Shown: positions 39,813-52,476, counted from the first letter of the stretch. The stretch is DNA of 64,000 nucleotides from Erwinia sp. OLFS4 (GCF_002752165.1 NZ_MOMB01000048.1:79508-143507); one strand, 5' to 3'. Translations and numbers: made by a program. Notes: a model not told the origin generated them from the sequence alone.

Positions 39813-40859
39813 ATGAACAAAACCGATGAGTTGCGCTCCGCGCGCATTGATACGCTTATTACACCAGGTGAACTGGCACGCAGACTGCCGCTGACAGCGG
39901 CGATCGCCGAAAATGTGACAATGTCACGAAACCGTATCAGCCAGATTCTTTCCGGGCGGGACAACCGCTTACTGGTCATTGTTGGCCCCTGTTCCCTGCA
40001 CGATCCGCAGGCAGCCCTTGACTACGCCACACGTCTGCAGGTTTTACGCACACAGCTCAGTGACCGCCTTGAAATCGTGATGCGCGCTTATTTTGAAAAA
40101 CCACGCACCGTAGTCGGCTGGAAAGGCCTGATTTCCGATCCCCATCTTGACGGCAGCTACCGGGTCAATGAAGGTCTGGCCATCGCCCGTCAGCTTTTGC
40201 TGGATATCAACGCACTGGGTATGCCCACCGCCACCGAGTTTCTGGATATGGTCATTGGCCAGTTTATTGCCGATCTAATCAGCTGGGGCGCAATCGGCGC
40301 ACGCACCACAGAAAGTCAGATCCATCGCGAGATGGCATCCGCACTCTCCTGCCCGGTTGGTTTTAAAAACGGTACCGACGGGAATACCCGGATAGCCATT
40401 GATGCTATCCGCGCCGCCCGCGTCAGCCATATGTTCCTGTCGCCGGATAAATCTGGCCAGATGACCATTTATCAGACCAGCGGTAATCCGGACGGACATA
40501 TCATTATGCGCGGCGGTAAACAGCCAAATTATCATCCGCAGGATATTGCTGAGGCAGTCGCCGGGCTGCGTGAGTTCGGTCTGACAGAACGCCTGATTAT
40601 TGATTTCAGTCACGCTAACTGTCTTAAGCAACATCGCCGGCAGCACGATGTTGCCGCCGCTGTCGCCCGGCAAATTCGTGACGGACAGCAGGCAATAGCC
40701 GGGGTGATGATTGAAAGTTTTCTGCAGGAAGGCAATCAGCAGGTGCGCAACGATACCCCGCTGGTTTATGGTCAGTCAATCACCGACCCATGCCTTGGCT
40801 GGCAAGACACTGAAGCGGTGCTGGCACAGCTTTATGACGCTGTTGCCAGCCGGTTGTAA
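39813..40859 (+). CDS. aroH: 3-deoxy-7-phosphoheptulonate synthase, Trp-sensitive isozyme
   Basis: 348 residues. Condenses PEP and erythrose 4-phosphate to DAHP, the first step of aromatic synthesis, and so feeds the trp operon. The N-terminus MNKTDELRSARI and position after ppsR identify AroH rather than AroF/AroG. Motifs include LLVIVGPCSLHD, YFEKPRTVVGWKG, GARTTESQIHREMAS, FKNGTDGN and DFSHAN. The upstream 156 bases show no CTAGT-type TrpR operator such as E. coli aroH has. ATG 39813 rather than 39777, by homology. Confidence 0.95.
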   Translation: MNKTDELRSARIDTLITPGELARRLPLTAAIAENVTMSRNRISQILSGRDNRLLVIVGPCSLHDPQAALDYATRLQVLRTQLSDRLEIVMRAYFEKPRTVVGWKGLISDPHLDGSYRVNEGLAIARQLLLDINALGMPTATEFLDMVIGQFIADLISWGAIGARTTESQIHREMASALSCPVGFKNGTDGNTRIAIDAIRAARVSHMFLSPDKSGQMTIYQTSGNPDGHIIMRGGKQPNYHPQDIAEAVAGLREFGLTERLIIDFSHANCLKQHRRQHDVAAAVARQIRDGQQAIAGVMIESFLQEGNQQVRNDTPLVYGQSITDPCLGWQDTEAVLAQLYDAVASRL

Positions 40860-40958
40860 TCCGTCATCATGGTGTGACCGTTGTGGCGCCGGTGATAGTA
40901 ACCTGGGCTAAGAGCCAGAATCCGGCGTCCGGCCACCTGCGATTGCCTTTAGCCGGAA

Positions 40959-42398
40959 TTAACTCGAACAGCTAACCTCCAGCCTTTTCCCCCATTCCGG
41001 CGGTCGTTGCAGGTAGTCGCTGTTACTCTGTGCAACAGTAAATGGATTTAGCAGCGCCTGATGTAAACGCGTCAGTTCACTGATATCGTCGGTTTGCGCT
41101 TTTTCAATCGCCTGTTGCGCCAGATAATTACGCAGCACCAGTGCTGGGTTAACCGCTTTCATTGTCTGTTGCCGCGTGACATCATCACACTCATCCCGCA
41201 GCAGGCGCTGGCGGTACAATGCATACCAGCTGTCAAACGCCTGGCGATCAATAAACTCGTCACGTAACGGTGAACGCATCTGCCCCTGTTCCGTCTCGCT
41301 TAGCAGACGAAAAATGCGGGTATAATCGCTGCCTTCTTTTGCCATCAGCGCCAGCAGCCCGGTGAGGATATTATTATCGTCTTCAGCAGCCTGCATCAGG
41401 CCCAGTTTTGCCCGCATGCGCTCGCCCCAGACTTTCATCAGCATCGGTTCATAGGCGGCCAGCGCCTGGCTAAGCTGGTCATGACTCATCAGCCCGCAAA
41501 GGGCATACGCCAGCCGGTTAAGATTCCATAATCCCACCGATGGCTGATTATCAAAAGCATAACGCCCCCGGTAATCACTGTGGTTGCAAATAAACCCCGG
41601 CTGATAATCATCCATAAAACCATAAGGCCCATAATCCAGCGTCAGACCCAGCAACGACATGTTATCGGTATTCATCACCCCGTGGGCAAAACCACAGCTT
41701 TGCCAGAGCGCAATCAGCCGGGCGGTGCGCTGCACCACATCGGTAAACCACAATAGATAGCGGTCCTGCTGCTCCACCAGCTGCGGCCAGTGATGACGAA
41801 TGGCATAGTCTGCCAGACGCCTGACCTGCTCCGGCTGACCTGCATAGTGAAAATGCTCAAAGTGGCCGAAACGCAGGTGACTGCTGGCGACCCGAAGTAA
41901 CATAGCCCCGCGCTCTTTTTGCTCCCGGTAAACCGGTTCATCACTGGTAACCACCGTCAGTGCCCGGGTGGTGGGAATGCCAAGCCCGTGCAGCGCTTCA
42001 GAAGCAAGAAATTCACGCAGCGTCGAACGCAATACCGCCCGGCCGTCGCCCATCCGTGAATAGGGTGTCAGACCCGCACCTTTCAGATGCCAGTCAAACT
42101 GCCGGCCGTCAGCCAGCTGCTGTTCTCCCAGCAGCATGCCACGCCCATCGCCAAGCTGACCGGCCCAGACACCAAACTGATGGCCGCTGTATACCTGTGC
42201 CAGCGGCTGCATTCCGGCAGCCAGGCGTTCTCCACCCCAGAGCTGGCTGTGCCCGGGGCTGAACCAGTGGCTTTCCAGCCCCAGTTCATCAGCCAGAGGC
42301 TGACTGTGATACAGCAAACGTGCCTGCTGCAATGGCTGAGGAGAAACCGTGGTGTAAGTGCCTTTCAGCTCACTGAACCAGCTGTTATTAAACTTCAT
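40959..42398 (-). CDS. selO: Protein adenylyltransferase SelO (YdiU)
   Basis: 479 residues. Pseudokinase-fold enzyme that AMPylates or UMPylates Ser/Thr/Tyr of target proteins. Conserved: [24 protein letters not shown]-type [40 protein letters not shown] (metal-binding Asn and Asp) and a C-terminal CSS, the site of selenocysteine in eukaryotic SelO. It is followed by ydiV as in E. coli. Confidence 0.96.
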   Translation of the reverse strand: MKFNNSWFSELKGTYTTVSPQPLQQARLLYHSQPLADELGLESHWFSPGHSQLWGGERLAAGMQPLAQVYSGHQFGVWAGQLGDGRGMLLGEQQLADGRQFDWHLKGAGLTPYSRMGDGRAVLRSTLREFLASEALHGLGIPTTRALTVVTSDEPVYREQKERGAMLLRVASSHLRFGHFEHFHYAGQPEQVRRLADYAIRHHWPQLVEQQDRYLLWFTDVVQRTARLIALWQSCGFAHGVMNTDNMSLLGLTLDYGPYGFMDDYQPGFICNHSDYRGRYAFDNQPSVGLWNLNRLAYALCGLMSHDQLSQALAAYEPMLMKVWGERMRAKLGLMQAAEDDNNILTGLLALMAKEGSDYTRIFRLLSETEQGQMRSPLRDEFIDRQAFDSWYALYRQRLLRDECDDVTRQQTMKAVNPALVLRNYLAQQAIEKAQTDDISELTRLHQALLNPFTVAQSNSDYLQRPPEWGKRLEVSCSS

Positions 42399-42491
42399 TA
42401 CTGCTCCGCCAGGGGGATGTTGATTATCCCGCGTTATGCCTGTTCCGATCAGTGCAGGCAGACGTGAAAAGGAATACCGCCAGCCGCCTGA

Positions 42492-43232
42492 TTAACCCGG
42501 GTCGGCAACCAGAACGGCAGGAGCAGGAAGTAAATCTGGCAATCCCGCTTCACTGACCACCGGGAAAAGCGTGCCGGCAACGCCATCAATATCAAACTGG
42601 CGGATTATCTGCATCATGGCCGCGCTGTCTACCCCCTGCACCACCAGCTGCTGGCAATAAGGCCGGACATTCTTCACTATGGCATTAAAGAAAGGATTAA
42701 AGGAAATTTTTCCTATTTGCTGATGTAAAAAACTCTTATCAAGAGTAATGCGTTTAAACAGTGAGTCATACACCGCTTTAGAATTTGCCTTCCCTGCACC
42801 ATAATTAGCCAGTGACATCGGATTAATATGATACAAACACTTTAAAATATCGTTTTCAATCCCCTGATTAATACCAGAAAATTGTTCTGAAATTTCCAAT
42901 TCAAGCGTCTTAATTGCTGCTAACCGATGCTGAAGAAACTCACTATTTACAATAGTTTTAGCCGTCCAGTCATCAACAGCAATAATCACATAAATTTTAT
43001 TTTCAGACAAAAAAGAGGATATTTTTTCAGCAACCTGAAGTTTTTTCTGTAATAAATTCAGGCGCTGTTTTTCATCCAGCTGCGGCAGCATCAGTTCCTG
43101 TGGAATTGAAACGTTGGCGCTACTTTGATGAAAATGAAGCTGTAATGTGACCGACAGAAGTTTCCCATCAGGACGATAGGTAGGAGAAAAAACTGTGGAA
43201 CCGGTATAATCTGCTTCCAGATGGACTTTCAT
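42492..43232 (-). CDS. ydiV: Degenerate EAL-domain protein YdiV (RflP), anti-FlhDC factor
   Basis: 246 residues. The conserved core (NPMSLANYGAGKANSKAVYDSL, LDKSFLHQQ, VVQGVDSAAMM) aligns with E. coli YdiV, which binds FlhD and targets FlhDC for inactivation. The position that carries the EAL glutamate (E. coli VGVELI) reads SVTLQL here, so even that residue is missing and c-di-GMP hydrolysis is not expected. Base composition in the middle of the gene (42700-43080) is more AT-rich than its neighbours. Location between selO and nlpC fits. Confidence 0.86.
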   Translation of the reverse strand: MKVHLEADYTGSTVFSPTYRPDGKLLSVTLQLHFHQSSANVSIPQELMLPQLDEKQRLNLLQKKLQVAEKISSFLSENKIYVIIAVDDWTAKTIVNSEFLQHRLAAIKTLELEISEQFSGINQGIENDILKCLYHINPMSLANYGAGKANSKAVYDSLFKRITLDKSFLHQQIGKISFNPFFNAIVKNVRPYCQQLVVQGVDSAAMMQIIRQFDIDGVAGTLFPVVSEAGLPDLLPAPAVLVADPG

Positions 43233-43368
43233 GTTGTTCAGCCATATTCAGGAGGCAACTGGCGCATCCTATATCAACCTTTTGTGACAATCAATAGTAC
43301 TTAACGTTAATAATAATACCGCTGAACCTATCTTTTTTCGAGTAAGATTATGCTGACCACTTTGCTGA

Positions 43369-43836
43369 TCACAATCGGCGTGCCTGCCAAAAGTTTTTTT
43401 TCCAGTAAATATTATCCAGCGATGAACGCACTACGCCCTGGCTGGTTGACGCATGAATAAACTGGTTATCAGTGTCATATATTCCGACATGTAATCCGTT
43501 TTCACCTGCACCTGTTTTAAAAAATACCAGGTCACCCGGCAATAAGTCTTGTTTATCAATCCGGGTGCCGACCGCGGTCTGTGCTTCGGTAGTACGCGGG
43601 AGTTGTAAAGCAAATCGATCGCGCATTGTCAGATAGACAAACCCTGAACAGTCAACGCCCTGCCGCGACATACCGCCGTAACGATAGGGTGTTCCGCGCC
43701 ACTGAGAAAGCTGATCGTTTAGCTGCGCTATTACCGCAATAGAATCAGCCAAACGCCCATCAGGCGGCGGCGCACGATGATGACTGCTACAGCCAGCCAG
43801 CATCAATATCAGCAACAGAATCCTCAGGCGCAGCAT
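43369..43836 (-). CDS. nlpC: NlpC/P60-family lipoprotein NlpC
   Basis: 155 residues. Lipobox LMLAGC (Cys16), then an NlpC/P60 cysteine peptidase domain with Cys63 (GVDCSGFV), His116 (GLHVGIY) and His128 (FIHAS). Likely cleaves peptidoglycan peptides from the outer-membrane side. In E. coli it ends the btu operon; here btuD is absent before it. Confidence 0.94.
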   Translation of the reverse strand: MLRLRILLLILMLAGCSSHHRAPPPDGRLADSIAVIAQLNDQLSQWRGTPYRYGGMSRQGVDCSGFVYLTMRDRFALQLPRTTEAQTAVGTRIDKQDLLPGDLVFFKTGAGENGLHVGIYDTDNQFIHASTSQGVVRSSLDNIYWKKNFWQARRL

Positions 43837-43865
43837 AATCTTTCCTTGCCAGTTAAGCAGATAAA

Positions 43866-44185
43866 TTAACGATAGTCGTTTTCCGCCAGCACCGTTACTT
43901 TGCCACCGGTTAATCCGAACCTCATGGTACGGCCGCCAATAAAATGTGCTCCCGACCGGACTGCACTCAGTAACCGCGCGCTAGCGCAATGGCTGCCGGC
44001 ATGCTGAATGATATCGCGGCACCATCGCCTGCTGAATACGCCGGCGCGTAAATCAAAGCATCGCAACGGCCGCCCGGACTCAGGGCACTAAAACATTGCC
44101 TGCCCGCAGCAGGCGCTGGCGGCAGCTTTTATTCAGTAAAGTGGATCATTTCAGCGTCAGCAACTCAGCCTACGGCAATCGCGAT
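43866..44185 (-). pseudogene. Possible decayed gene between btuE and nlpC
   Basis: Bottom strand carries two protein-like pieces in different frames. One (about 44125-44000) reads LSPGGRCDALIYAPAYSAGD and on to a stop after ALARGY. The other (ending 43866) reads RSGAHFIGGRTMRFGLTGGK and ends AENDYR. Together they look like one C-terminal domain interrupted by a frameshift. I cannot match them to BtuD, BtuC or any family. It may be chance; weak evidence. Confidence 0.3.
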
Positions 44186-44208
44186 GCCGGGCTGACATCA
44201 GCCCGGGC
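44186..44208 (-). terminator. Stem-loop after btuE
   Basis: GCCGGGCTGA (44186-44195) pairs with TCAGCCCGGG (44198-44207) with one mismatch, directly downstream of btuE. There is no T-run on either side, so it may be a weak terminator. Confidence 0.5.
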
Positions 44209-44217
44209 ACGTTTATA

Positions 44218-44763
44218 TCAGGCGCTCAGAGCCTGTTCAATCCGGGCAATAATGTGTTGATCATCCGGTAGCATATCGGGTGAAAAACGTGCGTTCGGCA
44301 CGCCGTGACGGTTAACCAGAAATTTTTCAAAATTCCATAAAATATCGCCGGTTTGCTTCGGCGCACGCCCTTTACTCACCATGCGCGCCAGAAAACCACT
44401 GTCCGCCGGCGCTATTGCTGCCGGTTGTGCCGCCACCAGCTGCTGATAAAGCGGATGACGATGGGGACCGTTAACGTCTATTTTATGGCTCATCGGGAAG
44501 GTAATGCCGTAGGTCGTACTACAAAAAGTCTTAATTTCCTGTTCGCTGCCGGGTTCCTGCTCAAGGAACTGATTACATGGAAAGCCAATAACGTTAAATC
44601 CCTGTTGGTGATACTTTTTCTGTAAGGCTTCCAGCTGGGCATACTGTGGTGTCAGGCCACATTTTGATGCCACATTCACCAGCAGCAGGACCGAACCCTG
44701 CCACTGCCCTAAGGTCGTATTTTCACCATCCAGCATGGTTATTGGTGTTGCATAGAGATCCAT
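44218..44763 (-). CDS. btuE: Glutathione peroxidase BtuE
   Basis: 181 residues. Thioredoxin-fold peroxidase reducing hydroperoxides; the peroxidatic Cys35 is in NVASKCGLTPQ, with conserved GFPCNQF and the catalytic Trp in ILWNFEKFLV. Start ATG 44763 after GGGGAG; GTG 44766 is possible. It normally sits between btuC and btuD; both are missing here and btuE stands alone. Confidence 0.95.
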   Translation of the reverse strand: MDLYATPITMLDGENTTLGQWQGSVLLLVNVASKCGLTPQYAQLEALQKKYHQQGFNVIGFPCNQFLEQEPGSEQEIKTFCSTTYGITFPMSHKIDVNGPHRHPLYQQLVAAQPAAIAPADSGFLARMVSKGRAPKQTGDILWNFEKFLVNRHGVPNARFSPDMLPDDQHIIARIEQALSA

Positions 44764-45194
44764 CACGCTCCCCTTATCTGCATTGTGTTTATCAGGCAGG
44801 CTATCATGCGTCAGGCAATGATAACCAGATAAATAGCTCAGTCGCCAGGTCGGGCGGTTCCTTTAACCTGTCTGAGCCAGCTATAGAGGATTATCAGATG
44901 ATCCCGGCCGCCAGCGCATGGAATACAACCGGCTTGTCAGGCCTGGCTGACCGGAATAACGGACGTCGGCAGGCTGGCGACAGAAAAGATTTACTTTTAT
45001 CGCTGCTGAGAAAATTATGGTAATACAAACGACCGAACAACTCAGGAAAAAGCCGGTGAGGAAAAAACAGACGGACTCTGTATACTTACCGTCAGTCACA
45101 AGCATAAACATGTTCGCTGGAACAACAGCGTGTTCCAGCGAAAACATGTGGCGCTTTTACCAGCAACGGCTATTGTCGTTGCCGGCCACTGAAA
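44764..45194. other. Intergenic region btuE / ihfA, site of missing btuC
   Basis: 431 bases. No BtuC-like membrane protein sequence remains in any frame I read. It contains the imperfect palindrome at 45108-45149 and a smaller GCAACG/CGTTGC hairpin near 45163-45186 that could end ihfA transcription. Confidence 0.5.
45108..45149. repeat. Long imperfect palindrome downstream of ihfA
   Basis: ACATGTTCGCTGGAACA (45108-45124) pairs with TGTTCCAGCGAAAACATGT (45131-45149), with two bulged A. The stem is about 17 bp with a six-base loop. Function unclear: RNA hairpin, insertion footprint or regulatory site. Confidence 0.6.
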
Positions 45195-45494
45195 TCAATC
45201 ATTTTTCGGTGAAGCGTTTTCAACACGGCTTTTCAACTTCTGCCCTGGACGAAAAGTCACAACCCGTCGTGCGGTGATAGGAATATCTTCACCGGTTTTC
45301 GGGTTACGACCCGGGCGTTGATTTTTGTCGCGAAGGTCGAAGTTACCAAAGCCGGAGAGTTTTACCTGCTCACCGTTTTCAAGAGCCCTGCGGACCTCCT
45401 CGAAAAACAACTCCACCAGTTCTTTAGCATCCCGTTTGCTCAGCCCAAGCTTTTCAAACAGGTATTCGGACATTTCAGCTTTTGTAAGCGCCAT
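45195..45494 (-). CDS. ihfA: Integration host factor alpha subunit
   Basis: 99-residue DNA-bending protein (HU/IHF family): [28 protein letters not shown], beta-arm with Pro in [12 protein letters not shown], and [12 protein letters not shown]. Forms the IHF heterodimer with IhfB. It starts four bases after the pheT stop and is co-transcribed with pheST as in E. coli. Confidence 0.98.
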   Translation of the reverse strand: MALTKAEMSEYLFEKLGLSKRDAKELVELFFEEVRRALENGEQVKLSGFGNFDLRDKNQRPGRNPKTGEDIPITARRVVTFRPGQKLKSRVENASPKND

Positions 45495-45498
45495 AGGT

Positions 45499-47886
45499 TC
45501 AATCCCTCAAGGTTGCCTGGAATCGCTCTTTTAGTACCGCAACACATTTGGCGACGGTTGCGGCAATCTCCTCTTCTTCCAGTGTCCGGGCGGAATCTTG
45601 CAGGATTAGGCTGATAGCAAGGCTCTTTTGACCCTCGTTTACACCCTTGCCGCGGTACACGTCAAACAAGTTTACGCCAACTACCTGATTTACGCCAACT
45701 TTCTTACACTCTGCGATGACATCTGCTGCCGGAACCTTTTCATCAACCACCACGGCGATGTCGCGGCGGTTCGCCGGATAGCGGGAAATCTCGCTGGCCT
45801 CAGGCAACAGACGCTGTGAAATCGCCGGCCAGAGCACTTCAAATACCACCGTCCGCCCGTTGAGATCCAGCTTACGCTCCAGCTCCGGATGCAGTACGCC
45901 AATAAAACCAACAGGCTGATCGTCAAGGTAAATTGCCGCACTTTGCCCAGGATGCAGTGCCGGATTTTCCTCAGCACGAAACTCAACTTTAGCGAGTTTA
46001 CCGGTTAAATCCAATACCGCTTCTAAATCACCTTTTAAATCATAGAAGTCAACGGCCTGACGCGCCAGATCCCAGTGCTCTTCATAACGATTTCCACTGA
46101 TAACACCAGCCAGCATAACGTCCTGACGAATGCCGAGGTTTGCCTGAGTATCAGGCACAAAGCGCAGTCCACTTTCAAACAAACGTACCCGCCCCTGCTG
46201 GCGGTTCTGGTTATAGACCACCGCGCCCAGCAGTCCACTCCATAGCGACAGACGCATGGCCGACATATCCACTGAAATCGGGCTGGGCAACAACAGCTGC
46301 TCCTCGCCAGGATGCAGTAATTTCTGCACTTTTGGATCAACAAAGCTGTAGGTAATGGCTTCCTGATAGCCTTTATCCACCAGCATCGCCTTAACGCGTT
46401 TCAGGGACAAACGGGCTTCCTGATGTTGTGTCATCACCAGGCCGGCCTGCACCGGTACATCCGGAATATTGTTGTAACCGTAAACGCGGGCGATTTCTTC
46501 AATTAAATCTTCTTCAATCGCCAGATCGAAGCGCCAGCTCGGGGCCAGTGCGGTCCATTTACCCTGCTCTTCCGTCACCTGACAACCAAGACGGCATAAA
46601 ATATCCGACACGGTTTTATCGCTGACCGAATGACCAATTAAGCGATCGAGTTTATCGCGACGCAGTACAATCGTTGCCGCTTTTGGCAGCGTATCATTAT
46701 CCGTCACATCAATGATTGGCCCGGCCTCACCGCCACAGATTGCCAGCAGCAGGGCCGTTGCACGTTCCATTGCCTGATACTGTAATGCCGGATCCACACC
46801 GCGTTCATAGCGGTGTGATGCATCGGTATGCAACCCGTGACGACGTGCCCGTCCGGTAATGGCCAGTGGATTAAAGAAGGCACATTCAAACAGGACATTG
46901 CGTGTTTCACTCTGCACCCCCGAATGTTCACCACCAAAGATGCCGGCCATCGCCAGTGCTTTATGCTGATCAGCAATAACCAGGGTATCGGTATCCAGTG
47001 TAGCCTGATTGCCATCCAGCAATGTCAGGGTCTCGCCCGGCTGTGCCATGCGTACGATAATACCACCGTCCAGACGATCGAGGTCAAAGGCATGCATTGG
47101 CTGACCAAGCTCCAGCAGCACATAGTTGGTAATGTCCACCACCGGATCAATAGAACGAATGCCACAACGACGCAGCTTTTCTTTCATCCACAGCGGGGTC
47201 TCCGCCTGCAGGTTGATGCCCTTCACCACCCGTCCGAGATAACGCGGACAAGCCTGTGACGCATCGACACGAATCGGCACGGTATCAGCAATCGTGGCTT
47301 TAACCGGCGCTATCGCAGGCGCTGTCAGCGACAATTTATTTACCAGCGCCACGTCGCGGGCAATACCGATAATACTTAAGCAGTCGGCCCGGTTGGGGGT
47401 GACGCTGATTTCAATGGTATTGTCATCAAACTGCAGATAATCACGAATATCACCACCCGGCACCCCATCAGCCGGCAGCTCAATAATACCGCTGTGGTCA
47501 TCACTGACCCCTAATTCAGACCATGAACACAGCATGCCTTCTGACGGTTCGCCGCGTAATTTTGCCGCTTTAATTTTAAAATCACCAGGCAGTATCGCCC
47601 CCACGGTGGCAACGGCAACTTTTAATCCTTTACGACAATTAGGGGCACCGCAAACGATATCCAGCAGGCGTTCCCCGCCTACGTTAACTTTGGTTACCCG
47701 CAGTTTGTCGGCATTCGGATGCGGCGCACATTCGACCACCTCTCCAATTACCACGCCACTGAACTGGCCCGCGACAGCGTCCACGCCATCAACTTCCAGA
47801 CCCGCCATGGTGATTTGCTCCGCCAGCGCGGCACTGTCAATAGCCGGGTTCACCCATTCACGTAACCAGCGTTCACTGAATTTCAT
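45499..47886 (-). CDS. pheT: Phenylalanine-tRNA ligase beta subunit
   Basis: 795 residues, the E. coli length. Domains in order: N-terminal tRNA-binding OB fold (about 40-150, [15 protein letters not shown]), B3/4 editing domain (about 210-385), B5 (about 400-470), catalytic-like domain (about 475-680) and C-terminal FDX-ACB anticodon-binding domain (from [16 protein letters not shown]). Pairs with PheS as alpha2beta2. It lies 15 bases after pheS. Confidence 0.98.
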   Translation of the reverse strand: MKFSERWLREWVNPAIDSAALAEQITMAGLEVDGVDAVAGQFSGVVIGEVVECAPHPNADKLRVTKVNVGGERLLDIVCGAPNCRKGLKVAVATVGAILPGDFKIKAAKLRGEPSEGMLCSWSELGVSDDHSGIIELPADGVPGGDIRDYLQFDDNTIEISVTPNRADCLSIIGIARDVALVNKLSLTAPAIAPVKATIADTVPIRVDASQACPRYLGRVVKGINLQAETPLWMKEKLRRCGIRSIDPVVDITNYVLLELGQPMHAFDLDRLDGGIIVRMAQPGETLTLLDGNQATLDTDTLVIADQHKALAMAGIFGGEHSGVQSETRNVLFECAFFNPLAITGRARRHGLHTDASHRYERGVDPALQYQAMERATALLLAICGGEAGPIIDVTDNDTLPKAATIVLRRDKLDRLIGHSVSDKTVSDILCRLGCQVTEEQGKWTALAPSWRFDLAIEEDLIEEIARVYGYNNIPDVPVQAGLVMTQHQEARLSLKRVKAMLVDKGYQEAITYSFVDPKVQKLLHPGEEQLLLPSPISVDMSAMRLSLWSGLLGAVVYNQNRQQGRVRLFESGLRFVPDTQANLGIRQDVMLAGVISGNRYEEHWDLARQAVDFYDLKGDLEAVLDLTGKLAKVEFRAEENPALHPGQSAAIYLDDQPVGFIGVLHPELERKLDLNGRTVVFEVLWPAISQRLLPEASEISRYPANRRDIAVVVDEKVPAADVIAECKKVGVNQVVGVNLFDVYRGKGVNEGQKSLAISLILQDSARTLEEEEIAATVAKCVAVLKERFQATLRD

Positions 47887-47901
47887 TGGTATACCCTGCC
47901 T

Positions 47902-48921
<1,020 letters not shown>

Positions 48922-48952
48922 TCATTAACGGTATAGGCTGCAAACCGCAGAT

Positions 48953-48978
48953 ATAAAAAAGCCTCCACAAGGGAGGCC
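48953..48978 (-). terminator. pheST attenuator terminator
   Basis: On the bottom strand GCCTCC (48978-48972 region) pairs with GGAGGC (48966-48961) around CTTGT and is followed by TTTTTTA, between pheM and pheS. Intrinsic terminator of Phe attenuation. Confidence 0.9.
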
Positions 48979-49025
48979 TTTCGCGCGATTTTCCGTTTCT
49001 TTTCTTTGCGCAAAAGCCCCCGGAT

Positions 49026-49070
49026 TCAGGTGCTAAAGTAAAAAAAGAAACGGAAAATAGCAGCATTCAT
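49026..49070 (-). CDS. pheM: pheST leader peptide PheM
   Basis: A 14-residue peptide [14 protein letters not shown], identical to E. coli PheM, with five Phe codons (three in a row). It lies about 50 bases upstream of the attenuator and senses charged tRNA-Phe. A proper stop TGA is at 49026-49028. Confidence 0.97.
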
Positions 49071-49198
49071 GCTTGGTTACCTAAAGTCTCTGTTCACTGT
49101 CAGCGCTATTGAAAATCGCTGGCGTCAAAAAGTCAATGCTTTACGCCGGCGCCGCTATGTTAGCCAGTCAGCCTGTGATGACTTAATGTTGTTATAAA

Positions 49199-49226
49199 AA
49201 ACAAAAGAGGGAGCCGGGCTCCCTCT
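49199..49226 (-). terminator. rplT terminator
   Basis: AGAGGGAG/CTCCCTCT hairpin (49206-49226), followed on the bottom strand by TTTGTTTTTT, ten bases after the rplT stop. Confidence 0.92.
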
Positions 49227-49235
49227 TAGTCTGAC

Positions 49236-49607
<372 letters not shown>

Positions 49608-49663
49608 TCAAATTCTGTTGTTACCCCGACTGCATACGCACTCTGCGGGTAGGAAAAATTAAC

Positions 49664-49885
<222 letters not shown>

Positions 49886-49959
49886 TTAATAAAACGAATC
49901 AGACAGGCGAATAAACGTCCGCGCAGCACGCTGGCGGCGCGGCATTATTACTTGATGGC

Positions 49960-50505
<546 letters not shown>

Positions 50506-52434
50506 TTATTCCTCCAATTGATGAAGATTGCGGCTGCGAATCTCTTGCTGCAGCTTCTCGATTACATCGTTTACGTTCATGATACCAAGGTCTTTACCAC
50601 GGCGGGTACGCACGGCGACAGCGCCGGCATCTACCTCTTTGTAACCGCAGACCAGCATGTAGGGTACGCGACGTAAAGTGTGCTCGCGGATTTTAAAGCC
50701 TATCTTCTCGTTTCTCAAGTCCGCTTTTACCCGAATGCCAACATTCTGCAATTTTTGCGTCAGTTCAGCCACATAATCTGACTGTGCATCGGTAATATTC
50801 ATCACCACCACCTGCACCGGGGCCAGCCAGGTGGGGAAGAACCCGGCAAATTCTTCGGTGAGAATACCAATAAAACGTTCCATTGAGCCGAGGATTGCCC
50901 GGTGAATCATCACCGGCGTTTGCCGATCATTATTTTCACCGACATAGGTAGCATCGAGACGTTTTGGTAATGAAAAATCCAGCTGTATGGTGCCACACTG
51001 CCAGGCGCGATCCAGGCAGTCGTACAGTGTAAACTCAATTTTCGGTCCGTAAAACGCCCCCTCACCCGGCTGGAAGTCAAACGGGATAGCGTTTTCATTC
51101 AATGCGCTAGCCAGGTCCTCTTCGGCGCGATCCCACATGGCATCACTGCCAATGCGTTTTTCCGGGCGCGTGGAAAGTTTCACCACAATTTTTTCGAAGC
51201 CGAAGGTGCTGTACATGTCATAAACCATGCGGATACAGCTGTTGACTTCATCGCGAACCTGGTCTTCAGTACAGAAAATATGGGCATCGTCCTGAGTAAA
51301 GCCGCGTACACGCATCAGGCCATGTAGCGCGCCGGACGGTTCATTACGATGACAGCTGCCAAACTCGGCCATCCGCAACGGTAAATCACGATAGGATTTC
51401 AGGCCCTGATTAAAAATCTGTACGTGTCCCGGACAGTTCATTGGCTTAATGCAATATTCACGGTTCTCCGATGAGGTGGTAAACATGGCTTCTTTATAAT
51501 TATCCCAGTGGCCAGTTTTTTCCCACAGCACGCGGTCCATCATGAAAGGACCTTTGACTTCCTGATACTGGTACTCTTTCAGTTTGGAGCGAACAAAAAC
51601 TTCCAGCTCGCGAAAAATGGTCCAGCCATCGTTATGCCAGAACACCATGCCCGGTGCTTCTTCCTGCATATGGTAGAGATCGAGCTGTTTACCAATTTTC
51701 CGGTGATCGCGTCTGGCCGCTTCTTCCAGTCGCAGCAGATAAGCCGCCAGCTGTTTTTTATCCGCCCAGGCGGTACCATAAATACGCTGCAACATTTTAT
51801 TATTGCTGTCGCCACGCCAGTAGGCGCCCGCCGTCTTTTGCAGTTTAAAGTGGTGACAAAAACGCATGTTCGGCACATGGGGACCACGGCACATGTCAAC
51901 GTATTCTTCGTGATGATAAAGTCCCGGCTGGTCGTCACGGGCAATGTTTTCATCAAGAATGGTGATTTTATAAGACTCACCGCGGGCGGCAAACGTATCA
52001 CGTGCCTCCTGCCAGCTGACCTTCTTCTTAACGACGTCGTAATTTTTTTCCGCCAGCAAATGCATCCGCTTTTCCAGCAGCTCAATATCTTCCTGGGTCA
52101 GCGTGTGGTCGAGGTCGACATCGTAATAAAATCCGTTATCAATTACCGGGCCGATGGCCATTTTGGTATCCGGCCACAGCTGTTTAATCGCGTGGCCCAG
52201 CAGGTGAGCGCAGGAGTGACGGATAATCCCGAGACCGGCATCATCTTTAGCGGTAATAATTGACACGGCAGCATCTGCACTGATGGGGTCAACTGCGTCG
52301 ACCAGCTCACCATTGACCCGACCGGCAATACAGGCTTTTGCCAGACCAGGTCCGATATCCTGTGCGATCTCCATGACGCTGACAGCATGATCAAACTCGC
52401 GTTTACTGCCGTCGGGAAGAGTAATTACGGGCAT
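50506..52434 (-). CDS. thrS: Threonine-tRNA ligase
   Basis: 642 residues from ATG 52434 ([15 protein letters not shown]), E. coli length. TGS domain (1-61), second additional/editing domain (about 62-240, with [10 protein letters not shown] zinc-like His/Cys motif and C-terminal HRK region), class II catalytic core (motif 2 [20 protein letters not shown]; zinc Cys in MNCPGHV) and the anticodon-binding domain (about 535-642). Its upstream leader carries a tRNA-Thr-like hairpin. Longer starts (52482) are not conserved. Confidence 0.98.
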   Translation of the reverse strand: MPVITLPDGSKREFDHAVSVMEIAQDIGPGLAKACIAGRVNGELVDAVDPISADAAVSIITAKDDAGLGIIRHSCAHLLGHAIKQLWPDTKMAIGPVIDNGFYYDVDLDHTLTQEDIELLEKRMHLLAEKNYDVVKKKVSWQEARDTFAARGESYKITILDENIARDDQPGLYHHEEYVDMCRGPHVPNMRFCHHFKLQKTAGAYWRGDSNNKMLQRIYGTAWADKKQLAAYLLRLEEAARRDHRKIGKQLDLYHMQEEAPGMVFWHNDGWTIFRELEVFVRSKLKEYQYQEVKGPFMMDRVLWEKTGHWDNYKEAMFTTSSENREYCIKPMNCPGHVQIFNQGLKSYRDLPLRMAEFGSCHRNEPSGALHGLMRVRGFTQDDAHIFCTEDQVRDEVNSCIRMVYDMYSTFGFEKIVVKLSTRPEKRIGSDAMWDRAEEDLASALNENAIPFDFQPGEGAFYGPKIEFTLYDCLDRAWQCGTIQLDFSLPKRLDATYVGENNDRQTPVMIHRAILGSMERFIGILTEEFAGFFPTWLAPVQVVVMNITDAQSDYVAELTQKLQNVGIRVKADLRNEKIGFKIREHTLRRVPYMLVCGYKEVDAGAVAVRTRRGKDLGIMNVNDVIEKLQQEIRSRNLHQLEE

Positions 52435-52455
52435 GTTACATCCTTTATTGCAGTG

Positions 52456-52476
52456 GTATTCCACACGCAGGAATAC
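52456..52476 (-). promoter_or_regulatory. thrS translational operator hairpin (tRNA-Thr anticodon mimic)
   Basis: The bottom strand forms GTATTCC-TGCGTGT-GGAATAC: a 7-bp stem with a seven-base loop whose positions 3-5 are CGT, the anticodon of tRNA-Thr(CGU). It lies 22-42 bases ahead of the thrS ATG, where ThrRS binds its own mRNA in E. coli. The remainder of the gap (52477-52806) shows thrS leader sequence and no other gene. Confidence 0.75.

Noticed and set aside
45088..45105. LexA-like box near CTGTATACTTACCGTCAG
   Set aside because: The right half (CGTC) does not match ACAG at the required spacing.
45017..45277. Possible small gene (86 codons) on the top strand before ihfA
   Set aside because: Overlaps the ihfA 3' end by more than 80 bases, has no good ribosome site, and its centre is the palindrome at 45108-45149.
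51508..52263. 251-codon top-strand frame opposite thrS
   Set aside because: Shadow of the conserved thrS coding sequence.
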